A stretch of DNA of 64,000 nt from Dromiciops gliroides (GCF_019393635.1 NC_057861.1:85243827-85307826); one strand, 5' to 3'; counted from the first letter of the stretch, positions 34,012-44,944 are shown. The notes: a model not told the origin generated them from the letters alone. A program made the numbers and translations.

Positions 34012-34172
34012 CTAGATTCTTTGTTTCCATCGTCTACGATTAAGTCCATGATGCTAGAGCGATGATCAGTGAGTTGCTTGTTACAGGACATACTACGAAT
34101 GTTAATAATATAAATAATAGAATCCTGAGAACCGATCCAAACTTGATTCTGCTCTGCCATCAGCATACAATT
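34012..34172 (-). CDS. DENND3: DENND3 exon: WD40 propeller, second blade
   Basis: 161 nt, phase 0 in and phase 2 out. The acceptor is CTCTTGCAG and the donor CTAG/GTAAAT. It encodes residues 512-564: [20 protein letters not shown], then [20 protein letters not shown] and [13 protein letters not shown]. The VWIGS-x-D-S-x-I-Y-I-I-N-x-x-S strand set followed by an H-R-S-S-I turn is a clear WD repeat. Confidence 0.94.
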
Positions 34173-34489
34173 CTGCAAGAGGCAAAGAGATTGAGAATTT
34201 CCTTAACAAATAAGCAAAACTGACCATTCTGTTGGAAGATCTAGGCTCAAGATTTTTGTCTGACTTCATAGCTTTAAAACAATGTTCAAAAATGAATGAT
34301 TTTTAACTTGTATTAAATGTTATTAACTGATGCAAATTATGGAAATCAATAAAACACAGGTTTTTTTTTACTTAAACATTTACACATAGTTCAATCTACC
34401 CAAAGGACTACAGTGAATGAAATGATTTAATTTCTGTGTTCCGTGATGCTTCTATCAAGTCTTAATCTATTAATACAGACAATATGATT

Positions 34490-34745
34490 TTAAATTTGAT
34501 TGTGGAGGCAGTAGGAAGTCACTGGAGTTGATTGAATATAGGAGTGAGACAATTAGACTTGCACTTTAAGAAGATCACTCTAACAGCTGAGTGGAGAATG
34601 AACTGGAGTGGGGAAAGACTTGAGGCAAGCAGACCCACCAACAAACTTTTGCAATAGTTCAGGCATGAGGTTATGAGGGTCTGCACCACGGTGGCTGTGG
34701 TGTCAATTAACTTGCAGTGTTTATAAAGTACAATATAAATATAAT
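34490..34745 (+). repeat. Repeat Y copy 2
   Basis: GTCACTGGAGTTGATTGAAT, AAGATCACTCTAACAGCTGA and TTTGCAATAGTTCAGGCATG match the 3' part of the other Y copies. Confidence 0.55.
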
Positions 34746-34755
34746 CTAGCATAAT

Positions 34756-35022
34756 GAGGCAGCTAGGTAGCCCAGTGGATAGAGTGCCCAGTCTGGAGTC
34801 AGGAAGACTCATCTTCCTGAGTTCAAATCTGGTCTCAGACACTTACTAGCTGTGTGACCCTGGGCAAGCCACTTAACCCTGTTTGCCTCAGTTTCCTCAT
34901 CTTGAAAATGAGCTGGAGAAAGGAAATGGCAAATCATTCCAGTATCCTTGCCAAAGAAACCCCGAATGGGGTCCTGAAGAGTTGGAAACAACTCAAAATG
35001 ACTAAACAACAACAACAAAAGT
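34756..35022 (+). repeat. MAR1-like SINE
   Basis: Best preserved copy: head, CTCAGTTTCCTCATCTTGAA, CTTGCCAAAGAAACCCCGAA and AAATGACTAAACAACAACAA. Confidence 0.88.
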
Positions 35023-35146
35023 ATGATGAAACCAATTTATATGAATCAGAATATTTTAGATTTAAGTTTGATAATTCAGTAAATTAAAATGAGTTATATG
35101 ATGTCATGGAATATTATAATGTGGTGTTGTTTATCCTTCATTCTTT

Positions 35147-35298
35147 CTTGTTTTTTGTTTTTGGTGGGGCAATGGGGGTTAAGTGACTTGCCCAGGGTCA
35201 CACAGCTACTAAGTGTCAAGAGTCTGAGTCTGGATTTGAACTCAGGTCCTCCTGAATTCAGGGCCAGTGTTTTATCTACTGCACCACATAGCTGCCCC
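35147..35298 (-). repeat. tRNA-derived marsupial SINE
   Basis: Minus-strand, TATCCTTCATTCTTG duplicated. It sits exactly at the 5' end of repeat X copy 4. Confidence 0.92.
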
Positions 35299-35540
35299 CT
35301 ATCCTTCATTCTTGAAGAGGACCAATGACATCATGAACGTGATGTCTGAACTTGCACTCAAACTGGATTTAAGTGAGGCAGAGCTGCTAAAGTCCTCACT
35401 CTCTCCTTCTGAGTCCTCAGCATCCAGTGGCAAGACAAACATCAAGATAAGTGGCAATGCCCCAGGATACAGGGAGTGACCTTGGACTTTCCAAATTAAG
35501 GTCTTGCCCAGATCTCAATTTGTCTGAGGCAGTGCCCATT
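35299..35540 (+). repeat. Repeat X copy 4
   Basis: TGAAGAGGACCAATGACATC, GCATCCAGTGGCAAG, CAATTTGTCTGAGGCAGTGC. Longest 3' part of the family in the window. Confidence 0.65.
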
Positions 35541-35831
35541 CAATAATCAGTTGTAATTATTAGGTAAGTATTAGTATTATTAGGTAACAATTGAGATAAA
35601 AGCCTAATTTATCCCCACAAAAATATCATTTCTGTCCAGAACAGAAAACAATTGCTATTTTTACTCATTCTAATATTCTGGATCTGATTTTATACCCAAA
35701 TTAAGGCTAGTTTATATTGGGACCTTAGTCTAAAATGTTCAGCATTTAAGAAAAGAAATGCTGACAAATTGGAAAGTAGGTGTGAGGAGAGAACAGCACA
35801 TGGGAATGAATATGCCCTCCTTGTCACTCAC

Positions 35832-35971
35832 CAACTTAGCCGTGCCCACTTTAAAGGACTGCTGATGGATTGTCCAGGATGATGCATCAAACACAATCAC
35901 TTTGCCTTCGCTTAGAGCACACCACAGTTTGGGATGGGCATCTTCAATCTTTTCTGCTGGATCAAGATGTC
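35832..35971 (-). CDS. DENND3: DENND3 exon: WD40 propeller, first blade
   Basis: 140 nt, phase 1 in and phase 0 out. The acceptor is TTTCTTTAG and the donor TTG/GTGAG. It encodes residues 465-511: [20 protein letters not shown], then [20 protein letters not shown] and KVGTAKL. The LWCAL-x-x-G-x-V-x-V-F-D-A pattern is a typical beta-propeller blade with W/F-D closing position. It is adjacent to the second-blade exon at 34012-34172. Confidence 0.94.
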
Positions 35972-36236
35972 CTAAAGAAAGGAAATCAATCCAGAAACTT
36001 CAAGAGGAAATCTGCACTGCAGCACACACAAAAACTAAAGGATTTTTCATAAGCAAATCTTTTAAGAGGTAGGAATCCATCGATTTCTCAAATAATTCTT
36101 TTTTTTTTAATAAAAAAAGAATATCATGTTTTCCTTTTATTCTACTTCCCAAATCTTTTTTTGAAATCTTGTTCATCACTAACAGAGAAAATGATTCATC
36201 ATGAGATAAAAAGAAAAGTGGTGGTGGTGGGGGGGC

Positions 36237-36372
36237 GGGACAGCTAGGTGGCACAGTGAATAAAGCCCTGGAGTCAGAAGGACCCGAATTAAAATCTGGC
36301 CTCAGACACTTGACATTTACTAGCTGTATGACCCTGGACAAGTCACTTAACCCTCACTGCCCCACCCCAAAT
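36237..36372 (+). repeat. tRNA-derived marsupial SINE
   Basis: Slightly shortened head region; 3' end GCCCCACCCCAAATTT. Confidence 0.88.
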
Positions 36373-36424
36373 TTTTTTTTAAAAGATGGGCTGTTAACAT
36401 GATGGTGATTCTGCTTGGCGAGGC

Positions 36425-37030
36425 AGCTGTGGATACATATGTTCTGCCATGTTCAATCAAGCAACATTTGCTACTATGTGTGCCAGGCACTGTGTTAAGG
36501 GCAGGAGGATACAAAAAGAAACAAAAGGCAGTCCCTGCTCTCAAGGAGCTTACAATCTAATAGGGGAGACAACGTGTAAACAAATACATACCAAGAAGCT
36601 ATATACAGGACCAATAGGAAATAATGACCAGAGGTGAGGAATCACAATTAAGGGGGGATAGGAAGGGTCTCCTGTAAAGGATGGGATTTGAGTTGGGACT
36701 TAAAGGAAGCCAGGAACGTCAGTAGGTGGAGCTGAGGAGGGGAGAACATTCCATGAGGGACAGCAAGTGAGCACACTCAGGGCCAAGAGATGGACCAGTG
36801 TCACTGGACTGACGAGTACGTGTTGGGAGTAAAGTGTAAGAACACTGAAAACACAGAAGGGCTCAACTGTGAAGGGCTCTGGATGCCAAGCAGAGTATTC
36901 TATATTTGATCCTGGAAGCAATAGAGAGCCACTGGAGTTTACTGAATGACACAATCAGACCTGAGATCTAGGAAAATCACTTTAGTGGCTGAATGAAGGA
37001 TGGATTGGAGCAGGGAGAGAAGGAAGAAAA
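36425..37030 (+). repeat. Repeat Y copy 3
   Basis: TGTGTGCCAGGCACTGTGTT, CAAGGAGCTTACAATCTAAT, GGAGCTGAGGAGGGGAGAAC, GATCCTGGAAGCAATAGAGA. The most complete copy. Confidence 0.6.
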
Positions 37031-37077
37031 AGGAGAATCTGGAATTGAAGAATCAAGAGGACAGAAATACATCATCT

Positions 37078-37217
37078 GTTTTATGGGGCAATGAGGGTTA
37101 AGTGACTTGCCCAAGGTCACACAGCTAGTAAGTGTTAAGTGTCTGAGGCTGGATTTGAACTCAGGTACTCCTGACTCCAGGGCCAGTGCTCTATCCACTG
37201 CGCCACCTAGCTGCCCC
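37078..37217 (-). repeat. tRNA-derived marsupial SINE
   Basis: Minus-strand full-length head and body, short tail. Confidence 0.9.
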
Positions 37218-37375
37218 TATGGCCCCCCTCTTAGAAGAATGCTTTAAAATGCTTACAATCAAATGCATAGAATTACAAAGGTAACCAATTATAGGGAAAA
37301 TAAAGATGTCATCTTTTCCCATCTGAGCTCACAAACCTCTGGGTCTGTGTATCCCAGGTTAAGAACCTTGGATTA
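37215..37375 (+). repeat. hAT-like non-autonomous DNA element
   Basis: AAATGCATAGAATTACAAAG and the end CCCAGGTTAAGAACCTTGG. Confidence 0.55.
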
Positions 37376-37395
37376 GATAGTCACTGAGGTCACTT

Positions 37396-37546
37396 CTTTT
37401 TTTTTTTTTTTAGTGAGGCAATTGGGGTTAAGTGACTTGCCCAGGGTCACACAGCTAGTAAGTGTTAAGTGTCTGAGGCCGGATTTGAACTCAGGTACTC
37501 CTGACTCCAGGGCTGGTGCTCTATCTACTACGCCACCTAGCTGCCC
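37396..37546 (-). repeat. tRNA-derived marsupial SINE
   Basis: Minus-strand, GAGGTCACTTCT duplicated. Confidence 0.92.
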
Positions 37547-37739
37547 CGAGGTCACTTCTAAATGTGACACTCTGTGAGTCTGTCAATAATCTCTTATAGC
37601 ACGATGCCACAAGGATTTGAGAAGGTTTCCTTTCAAATTGCTGCATACGGCACATATATGAGACAAAGCCACAACTTGTAAAAGCCTCCTTGAATTCATG
37701 TACCTTGGGCGCTAAACTACATTTAGATTGATTTTTATC

Positions 37740-37985
37740 ATCACCATCATCATCACATTTTATGGTGCTTTAAGGTTTACAAAGCACTTTATATTGTCTC
37801 ATCTGATCCCCACAACAACCCTGGGAAGGAGGGAGGTGCTGTTATTATTCCCATTTTATAGCTGAGGAAAGTGAAGCAGATGTGCCCAGGGTCACAAAAG
37901 ACAGTAGGTACCTGAAGCCAAATTTGAACTCAAGTCTTCCTGACTCTAGGTCCAACACTCTGTGCACTGTACCATCTAGTTATTC
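37740..37985 (+). repeat. CORE-SINE (MIR/THER type)
   Basis: GTGCTTTAAGGTTTACAAAG, CCCACAACAACCCTGGGAAG, GCCCAGGGTCACAAAAG. Confidence 0.75.
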
Positions 37986-38052
37986 CAATTCTCTTCCATC
38001 CTAAAAGCAACTTTAACTGAACATGTACTTGTCTATTTGAAGAAATGCAGCA

Positions 38053-38194
38053 CGGATAAAGCACCGGCCCTGGATTCAGGAGGGCCTGAGTTCAAATCCG
38101 GCCTTAGACACTTGACACTTACTAGCTGTGTGACCCTGGGCAAGTCACTTAACCCCCACTGCCTTGCAATAACAAAAACAAAAACAAAAAAGTC
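38053..38194 (+). repeat. 5'-truncated marsupial SINE
   Basis: Lacks the first ~18 bp of the head. AAGAAATGC(A/G)GCAC duplicated. Confidence 0.9.
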
Positions 38195-38480
38195 AAGAAA
38201 TGCGGCACCCTTGTCAGAGAAGGTGGGGTGCTCTAAGAGCAAAGCAGTGTTTTCTGTGAGGAGATGGGTTTTCATGAATGCAAGAAGATGGAAGGAGTAG
38301 GATATACAGAGAGGCAGGAATAGCTTCCTTCTGGACAGGAAGCCATGCCCATACTTATACCACTGCTTTTCCAGCTCTCCGTCTCACCCCCAGGCTGCCC
38401 TTAACTTAAAATATAAAGTAATGTTTGTTTTAAAATGACAGCCTCCCCTACCTCCCCCCCTCCCCCTACTTCCAACTCAC

Positions 38481-38588
38481 CTGGTGTATATAACAAGATA
38501 TCTATGGCTTGAGGGCAAGTTTCTCCTAAGGAGGGGTTTATTTTATGCTTCAGTGTTTCTGAAGTTGTTTTTGGAACTGACATAGGCA
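38481..38588 (-). CDS. DENND3: DENND3 exon: short in-frame linker exon
   Basis: 108 nt, phase 1 to phase 1. The acceptor is TCTTTTAG and the donor CCAG/GTGAG. It encodes residues 429-464: [20 protein letters not shown], then [16 protein letters not shown] across the next junction. It connects the PHenn helix to the propeller. Skipping would remove 36 residues without a frameshift. A plus-strand SINE (38053-38194) and a minus-strand SINE (38845-38992) lie about 285 and 255 bp away on either side. Confidence 0.93.
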
Positions 38589-38844
38589 CTAAAAGAGATG
38601 AAATAAATGATTGAAAATTAGTTAAGTTTGCAAGAGTGGCATTCATTAATCACCTACTATATATATATACACATGCAAGGTATGATGCCAGCTGCTGAGT
38701 ATACAAAAACAAGGGAGATGACATTTGTTCTGGGAAAGACAACATGTATACAGATATGTTTATGAAAAATAAAGTAATCTCAAGAGAGAGACAGCATTCA
38801 ATTGGGGGAACCAGTGAAGGTTTCCCATAGTCCACAGTAGGCTA

Positions 38845-38992
38845 TCTTTTTTTTTTTAGTGAGGCAACTGGGGTTAAGTGACTTGCCCAGGGTCACACAG
38901 CTAATAAGTGTTAAGTGTCTGAGGCCGAATTTGAACTCAGGTACTCCTGAATCCAGGGCCAGTGCTCTATCCACTGTACCACCTGGCTGCCC
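38845..38992 (-). repeat. tRNA-derived marsupial SINE
   Basis: Minus-strand, CAGTAGGCTAT duplicated. Confidence 0.92.
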
Positions 38993-39204
38993 CAGTAGGC
39001 TATACTTTGAAGAATAATCCAATGGTCTCCTGATTTCTTCTTTCTCTACTGAACTGTGGTGGTGAGAAGAGAGGCAGGAAATTTGCTAAAAAGATACATA
39101 TTATTTGCATAAAAATCATTTGTATTAGATGAGCTATAATATTAACAATGTAGCATTTAATACATGGGTAAGACACATATTATAAAGTATTGCATTTTAT
39201 ATTA

Positions 39205-39690
39205 TGAAAGAGGCAGCTTGGGTTGCTAAGTGGATAGAGCACTGGGCTTAGAGTCAGGAGCACCCGAATTCAAATCTGGCCTCACTCACTAGCTGTGTGA
39301 CCCTGGGCAAGTCGCTTAACCTCTATGCCAAATCCACTGGACAAGGAGATGGCAAAGCACTCCAGTATTTCTGCCAAGAAATCCTCGTATGGTACCTGTC
39401 ACAAAAAGTCAGAAATGACATAACAATTTAACAACAACAACAATTTAATGAAGTATTTAGTGGTCTAAGGTTTGCAAAGTGCTTTTTATATGTTATCTCA
39501 TTCAACCCACACAATAACCCAGTGAAGTAGATGCTACTATTATCCTCATCTTACAGATAAGGAAACTGAGGCAAACATGGGTGAGGTGACTTGCACAAGA
39601 TCACATAGTAAAATATCTGAGGAAGGATATGAACTCAGGTCTTCCTGACTCCCGGCCTGGTGCTCTAACCACCTAACTTCCCCTGCTCTA
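39205..39690 (+). repeat. MAR1-like SINE followed by CORE-SINE
   Basis: 39205-39445 ends AACAATTTAACAACAACAAC. 39446-39690 has GTTATCTCATTCAACCCACA and GATAAGGAAACTGAGGCAAA. Confidence 0.78.
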
Positions 39691-40091
39691 AGTATTAAGA
39701 AAGGCCTCTCCCTTCTCTTTCTGTCATATCTCGTTCTTCTTGACAGTGGTCAGGATTCCCTTCTTCACTTTGTTTTTTAACCTTGCCCTGATTTCTTAAA
39801 GGAATCCTTTATTTTCCCTAATGACCTGCAAAGCAAAGCCTTGTTACTCCCCTTCTCCTTTAAGGAAGGAGACTTTTTGCATTTTGGGTTCAAGTGGTTG
39901 TCACTTGATTGTGGCATAAAGATAAACATCTCATGCACATGCTATGCATGTCACTGCACAATGCTCTGGGTCTTGCTGGAAATGAGATCCCTAGTGCTCA
40001 GTCTTCTTGGGAATTCTTGTGGTCAGCCTTCACAGCGAATTGTTCTGGCAAATAAGGATAGTCTTTAAAGAGTTATTGGGAAGGGGGGGGC

Positions 40092-40232
40092 GGGGCAGCA
40101 AGTTGGTGCAGTGGATAAAGCACTGGCCCTGGATTCAGGAGGACCTGAGTTCAAATCCGGCCTCAGACACTTGACACTCACTAGCTGTGTGACCCTGGGC
40201 AAGTCACTTAACCCTCATTGCCCCACACAAAA
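40092..40232 (+). repeat. tRNA-derived marsupial SINE
   Basis: Full-length after a G-rich run. Confidence 0.9.
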
Positions 40233-40606
40233 AATGTTAATTGGGGGTTTTAAAAAAGAAACCAATTCTATCCCTATTTTCTAGATGAATTTGCTGATTT
40301 GCTTTGTAGGTTGCACAGTTTCTACTGATAACTGTACAAATAACAAAGAAGGCTTTTTAGTGGATCATTTCACAAATGAACAGTAATAGCAAATAAACTA
40401 CCTATATGCGAAAATAAAGAACAAGATATTAAATTAATTCGAAAGGAAAAATAATCCCCCCAACTTCCACATTTCTTCCATTTAAACAATCCCTAGAAAA
40501 TAAATTATTTGAGAAAATTGGGGAAATGATTTTGAATGATATAGCAAGATGCCCATTAGATTAGAAACCGGAGAGAATACTGCTATTCCAAAAATCTCAA
40601 TCTTAC

Positions 40607-40736
40607 TTTCAGTCTTCATTTTATCAAAATAAGCTAATTTGGAGGCAGCATAAATGGCATTTGATGTCTGAAGTGCGCCAACCACAGCATCCATTAACAA
40701 AACATTGGTCAGTGCCTGTTGGATATATTGGGGATC
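40607..40736 (-). CDS. DENND3: DENND3 exon: linker between PHenn and WD40, with candidate regulatory Tyr
   Basis: 130 nt, phase 0 in and phase 1 out. The acceptor is TCTCTTCCAG and the donor GAAA/GTAAG. It encodes residues 386-428, from [20 protein letters not shown] to [19 protein letters not shown]. The Tyr in AYFDKM is visible residue 421. If Ser34 equals human Ser554 (offset about 520), this Tyr falls within one residue of human Tyr940, whose phosphorylation is reported to relieve autoinhibition. That mapping is inference. Confidence 0.94.
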
Positions 40737-40889
40737 CTGGAAGAGAAAGAATCCACAAATCAATGTCAAATTCTTCATCTGTTTGAAGGGTGGCAGTGAC
40801 ATAAGGGTGGGTTGTTATTATGAGTACCTCACACAACATTCTCACAAGCAACATCAATTTGTGGTATCATTGTTTAAAACATAATAACT

Positions 40890-41037
40890 AGGGGCAACTA
40901 GGTGGCACAGTGGATAAAGCACTGGCCCTGGATTCAGGAGGACCTGAGTTCAAATCTGACCTCAGACACTTGACACTTACTAGCTGTGTGACCCTGGGCA
41001 AATCACTTAACCCTCATTGCCCTGCAAAAAACAAACA
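40890..41037 (+). repeat. tRNA-derived marsupial SINE
   Basis: Full-length, ATAATAACYAG-like duplicated flank. Confidence 0.9.
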
Positions 41038-41119
41038 AAAAATAACCATAATAACCAGAGTGGTGGCAGGACTTCTGTCACCATGTCTAAACATGATTGT
41101 GATAGAAAAACAAAAGGCA

Positions 41120-41370
41120 CAAGTAAAATTGTAATAATAATAATAGTCAGCATTTATATAAGGCTTTCGAGTTTGCAAAGTGCTTTACAAATATCCTCCC
41201 AATCAATTCACACCCCTGTGAGGACGATGCTATTAATATCCCCTTTTCACAGATGACAAAACTGGGGCAGATAGAGGTTAGGTGACTTGCCCAGCATCAT
41301 ACAAACACTGAGTGTCAGAGGCAGGATTCAACCTCTTGGTCTTCCTGACTCCAAATCTAGCACTCCTAGG
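41120..41370 (+). repeat. CORE-SINE (MIR/THER type)
   Basis: CAGCATTTATATAAGGCTTT, AAAGTGCTTTACAAATATCC, GGTGACTTGCCCAGCATCAT. Confidence 0.75.
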
Positions 41371-41519
41371 GGCGGCTAGGTGGTGCAGTGAATAAAGCAC
41401 TGGCCTTGGATTCAGGAGGAGCTGAGTTCAAATCCAGCCTCAGACACTTGACACTGGCTGTGTGACCCTGGGCAAGTCACTTAACCCTCATTGCCTCACA
41501 AAACAAAACAAAACAAAAC
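41371..41519 (+). repeat. tRNA-derived marsupial SINE
   Basis: Inserted in the end of the CORE-SINE; AAATCTAGCACTCCTA duplicated. Confidence 0.92.
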
Positions 41520-41850
41520 AAATCTAGCACTCCTATTCACTCTGTTTAATCCTTCTTTAAGGTTTGGCCAATTCAAATCTATCCACTTCAATCCTTATAC
41601 TACCTACCATGTGACTGATCCTCCTCAATTACTTTCATTCAACACAGTACTGGCTACCCTCACCCCCCCCCCCCCTGCCGTTTGGATAAATTCTTCAGGA
41701 ATTAAGATTCTCCAATAATGCTGTAAGCTCCATGAGGGTAGGGAGCATTTATTGTTTTGTCTTTTTTATCCTTGCCCCGCCCCCCCCCCCCCAGCCTTAC
41801 ACACAGCAGGTTTTTTTAACATACATTTATTGAAATGAATATGGTTTTGT

Positions 41851-42000
41851 TTGGGGTTTTTTTTGGTGAGGCAATTGGGGTTAAGTGACTTGCCCAGGGT
41901 CACACAGCTAGTAAGTGTCAAGGGTCTGAGACCGGATTTGAACTCAAGTCCTCCTGAATCCAGGGCCGCAGCTCTATCCACTGCGCCACCTAGCTGCCCC
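41851..42000 (-). repeat. tRNA-derived marsupial SINE
   Basis: Minus-strand, ATGAATATG duplicated, within an L2-like tail (41720-41845). Confidence 0.9.
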
Positions 42001-42059
42001 CATGAATATGTTTTTACAGAAACAATACAAGTCTTTTGTTGTTTTTTTTTAAAGGTATC

Positions 42060-43340
42060 AAAATAACAGACTGAAATGTCTTGTGCATTTGAGATTTTTG
42101 TTTAGATTTTTTTCTTGCTCTCAACTCAATACAGCTCACACTAATGAAAAAGAAAATATATAACATAGTTTAAAAAAAACAACAAACAAATGGCTAACTC
42201 CCCAGCTGGACTGGAGGGTCATCCAGAATCACACAATTGTGAGATTCTTGGCACCCTCTCCCTCCTTTTCTGCCTCTCTACATCCATCGCTCCAAAAGCA
42301 GAAAAAGGGGCACAGAGTAGGTGCGATTTTGTGTTTTTGGCCAGTTCAAGGGTAGCTGCAGCCAGCAATGTCATGGACTTGAGGAAGTACCTCTTCATGC
42401 TTAGCTGGAACCATAGGCAGCTTTGAGCCTGGGCACACACTCAAAGCCTTTCCCAGGTGCAGGGTGGGTTCACCTGTTTATTCTTGGCTGATCTTGCTGA
42501 TTCACCTCCATGCCACGAGGAGGCATCAGAGTAACAGGGAAAGTGTTTGTGGAAAGAGTACCCAAGGTGCAGCAATCACCTGTATACCATACCACAAACT
42601 GAAAGATAGTTTTATCCATCCAACTGGAAAATGTAGATGAACAAATGTCGGAAGCATATGTATGGACAATGAATAGATTTGGACACAGTATGTTTCTGTG
42701 CAGAGCTCAATCATTAGGTCCTTTAGAATGGGTCTGATAGTATTGACTGAAAAAACTTTAAAGACTTTACCAAGTACTTTAAGTGTTTACGGTCAAATCA
42801 AGGCAGAGAAGGGCAAATTAAAAAAAAAAATCTCTGGTGAGATCTACTCAGGCCAAGGCCAACACAGTCAAACTTCTTTGTAACTTCTCCCTCTTACCTA
42901 GAACTAGAGCAATGGCAGCTGGGTATGGGATTGGGGCAGCCCAGGTGGAAACTAGGGGGTGGGGGTGGAGAGGAGGCAGCTGCCAACAAAGGCACCAGGG
43001 TATCTGTCATCTCATTTCCTAACCCTCTTCTCTCCTGGCTCCTGATTTTTCTTTCCACATGAGCTAGTGCCCACCCAAGTGCCACCAAGTCTTTTTTGGA
43101 GACAGACAGGCAATATGGTCTTTTCAAGATTTTGATAATTAAGACCTCACTGGACCCAATGCAGAAACAGCTTGGTTATCCGCAGGAGACTGCAATGTGG
43201 ACATCAGGTTCAAATGACTGTATTTCGCGGGACCATTGCCGAAGAGCTCAGCAGTTTGACGTGCTGGCAAAAGAAACTCATGTGTTGAGATCAGCTTTGA
43301 GAAAAAGACATAGATAGACAAATAAACAATTCAACCACAT
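42060..43340. other. Unique intronic sequence
   Basis: No repeat family and no splice-bordered exon recognised in about 1.3 kb upstream of the donor at 43350. Open frames here are short and unconvincing. Confidence 0.4.
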
Positions 43341-43350
43341 ATTCTCTGAC

Positions 43351-43521
43351 CTTATAATCATCAGCCATTTTCTTTCCAGCCCACATCTCCTTCACCATCA
43401 GGTGCCAGAGATCACACTCTGTTTTAAGATTAGCCTCAAAGACCTCCTTTTTGGAAAGTGTTTTAATTTTCAGAGCAGGTATTCTCAGAAGCAGAAAGGT
43501 TGCAGTTGTACTTTTCACTTC
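43351..43521 (-). CDS. DENND3: DENND3 exon: end of PH-like fold and C-terminal helix
   Basis: 171 nt, phase 0 to 0 (57 codons). The acceptor is GATTATAG and the donor AAG/GTCAGA is slightly weak. It encodes residues 329-385, from [20 protein letters not shown] through [20 protein letters not shown] to [12 protein letters not shown]. The amphipathic helix with the Trp-containing [11 protein letters not shown] segment fits the long C-terminal helix that closes a PH fold. This segment is very strongly conserved in the family. Confidence 0.94.
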
Positions 43522-43569
43522 CTATAATCAAGAAGGAAAGAAAAAAGGTGGATTATAAACTTCCACTGT

Positions 43570-43800
43570 TGTTTTGTCAATTAGTTGTGTTGACTCTTCA
43601 TGACCCCATTTGGGGTTTTCTTGGCAGAGATACTTCAGTGGTTTGCTAATTCCTTCTCCATCTCATTTGACAGATAAGGAAACCGAGGCAAACAAGATTA
43701 AGTGACTTGGCCAGAGTCACAGAGCTAGAAAGTATCTGAAGCTGGATCTGAACTCAGATCTTCCTGACTCCAGGCCCAGGACTTTATTTATTCACTGTGG
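43570..43800 (-). repeat. MAR1-like SINE
   Basis: Minus-strand: TTGTGTTGACTCTTCATGAC, CCCCATTTGGGGTTTTCTTG, GATAAGGAAACCGAGGCAAA. Confidence 0.8.
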
Positions 43801-43855
43801 ATAATTATACAAGTAGTGTAAAGTTTCCCTGTATATATTAATAATTAATCATTAA

Positions 43856-44040
43856 GAGGCAGCTAGGTGGAGCAGCTAGGTGGCACAGTGGATAGAGCAC
43901 TGGCCCTGGAGTCAGGAGTACCTGAGGTCAAATTCGGCCTCAGACACTTAACACTTACTAGCTGTGTGACCCCGGGCAAGTCACTTAACCCCAGTCGCCT
44001 CACTAAAAAAAAAAAAAAAAAAAGAAAGAAAGAAAGAAAA
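43856..44040 (+). repeat. tRNA-derived marsupial SINE (duplicated head)
   Basis: The first head GCAGCTAGGTGGA is immediately followed by a second, complete head. Tail is A-rich with (GAAA)n. Confidence 0.88.
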
Positions 44041-44043
44041 AAA

Positions 44044-44200
44044 GAGGCAGCTAGGTGGCACAGTGGATAGAGCACCAGTCCTGGATTCAGGAGGACCTGA
44101 GTTCAAATCTGACCTTAGACACTTGACACTTAATAGCTGTGTGACCTTGGGCAAGTCATTTAACCCTCATTGCCCTTCAAAATAATAATAATAATAATAA
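44044..44200 (+). repeat. tRNA-derived marsupial SINE, tandem to previous
   Basis: Second full-length copy in the same direction, ending in (AAT)n. Its GAGGCAGCTAGGTGG start repeats that of the previous copy. Confidence 0.9.
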
Positions 44201-44464
44201 TGAAGAGAACTCAGGTTTTCTTGACTGCAGGGCTGACATTTTATCCATTTCACCACTCAGCTGCTTCATAGATTTCCATGGCACACTCCCCACCTCCCCC
44301 ACACCTTCCCCCCACCAAAAAATCCCTAAGCAAAACCAAACCCATACCAATTTAATCTAATTGGAGAAGAAAGTAAATTGAATTTTTGTTTGAATTAAGG
44401 AATATTTTTAAAGATGTGCAGTGGCAGCACCTGTTAATTAATACATACTTGAAGGGTGGCCAAA

Positions 44465-44600
44465 GAGTTCATAGATTCTACAACTGGAAAGAACTTCAGA
44501 ACTCATTTAGCCCAGCTCTGTCAGTTTATAGATGAGGAAACTGAGCCACTCTAAGGTAACAGCTGGTTAGGGGCATAGCTGGGCTATATAGCATCCTTTG
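44465..44600 (+). repeat. CORE-SINE fragment
   Basis: TTATAGATGAGGAAACTGAG block. Confidence 0.6.
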
Positions 44601-44689
44601 AAAGCTACTTTAATAAACAGAGGGAAATGGCAATAAGGAGCATACCAGTTGTTAGTACATAATTCATTTCTTTTCTTTGTGTGTGTGTG

Positions 44690-44826
44690 TGTGTGGGGGG
44701 GGCAGTGAGGGTTAAGTGACTTGCCCAGGGTCACACAGCTAGTGTCAAGTGTCTGAGGCTGAATTTGAACTCAGGTCCTCCTGAATCCAGGGCTGGTGCT
44801 TTATCCACTGCGCCACCTAGCTTCCC
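44690..44826 (-). repeat. tRNA-derived marsupial SINE
   Basis: Minus-strand, ATAATTMATTTCTTTT flanks, preceded by a (TG)n run. Confidence 0.9.
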
Positions 44827-44944
44827 CCATAATTAATTTCTTTTAAAGCTTTTCCAAAGTTTATTTTCTTAAGTACTTAAATACTTCTTAAGAGTTCTAG
44901 CAGGGGGTTTGGGAAGACTGTCCTCTGAGGTCCCTTTCAGTTCT

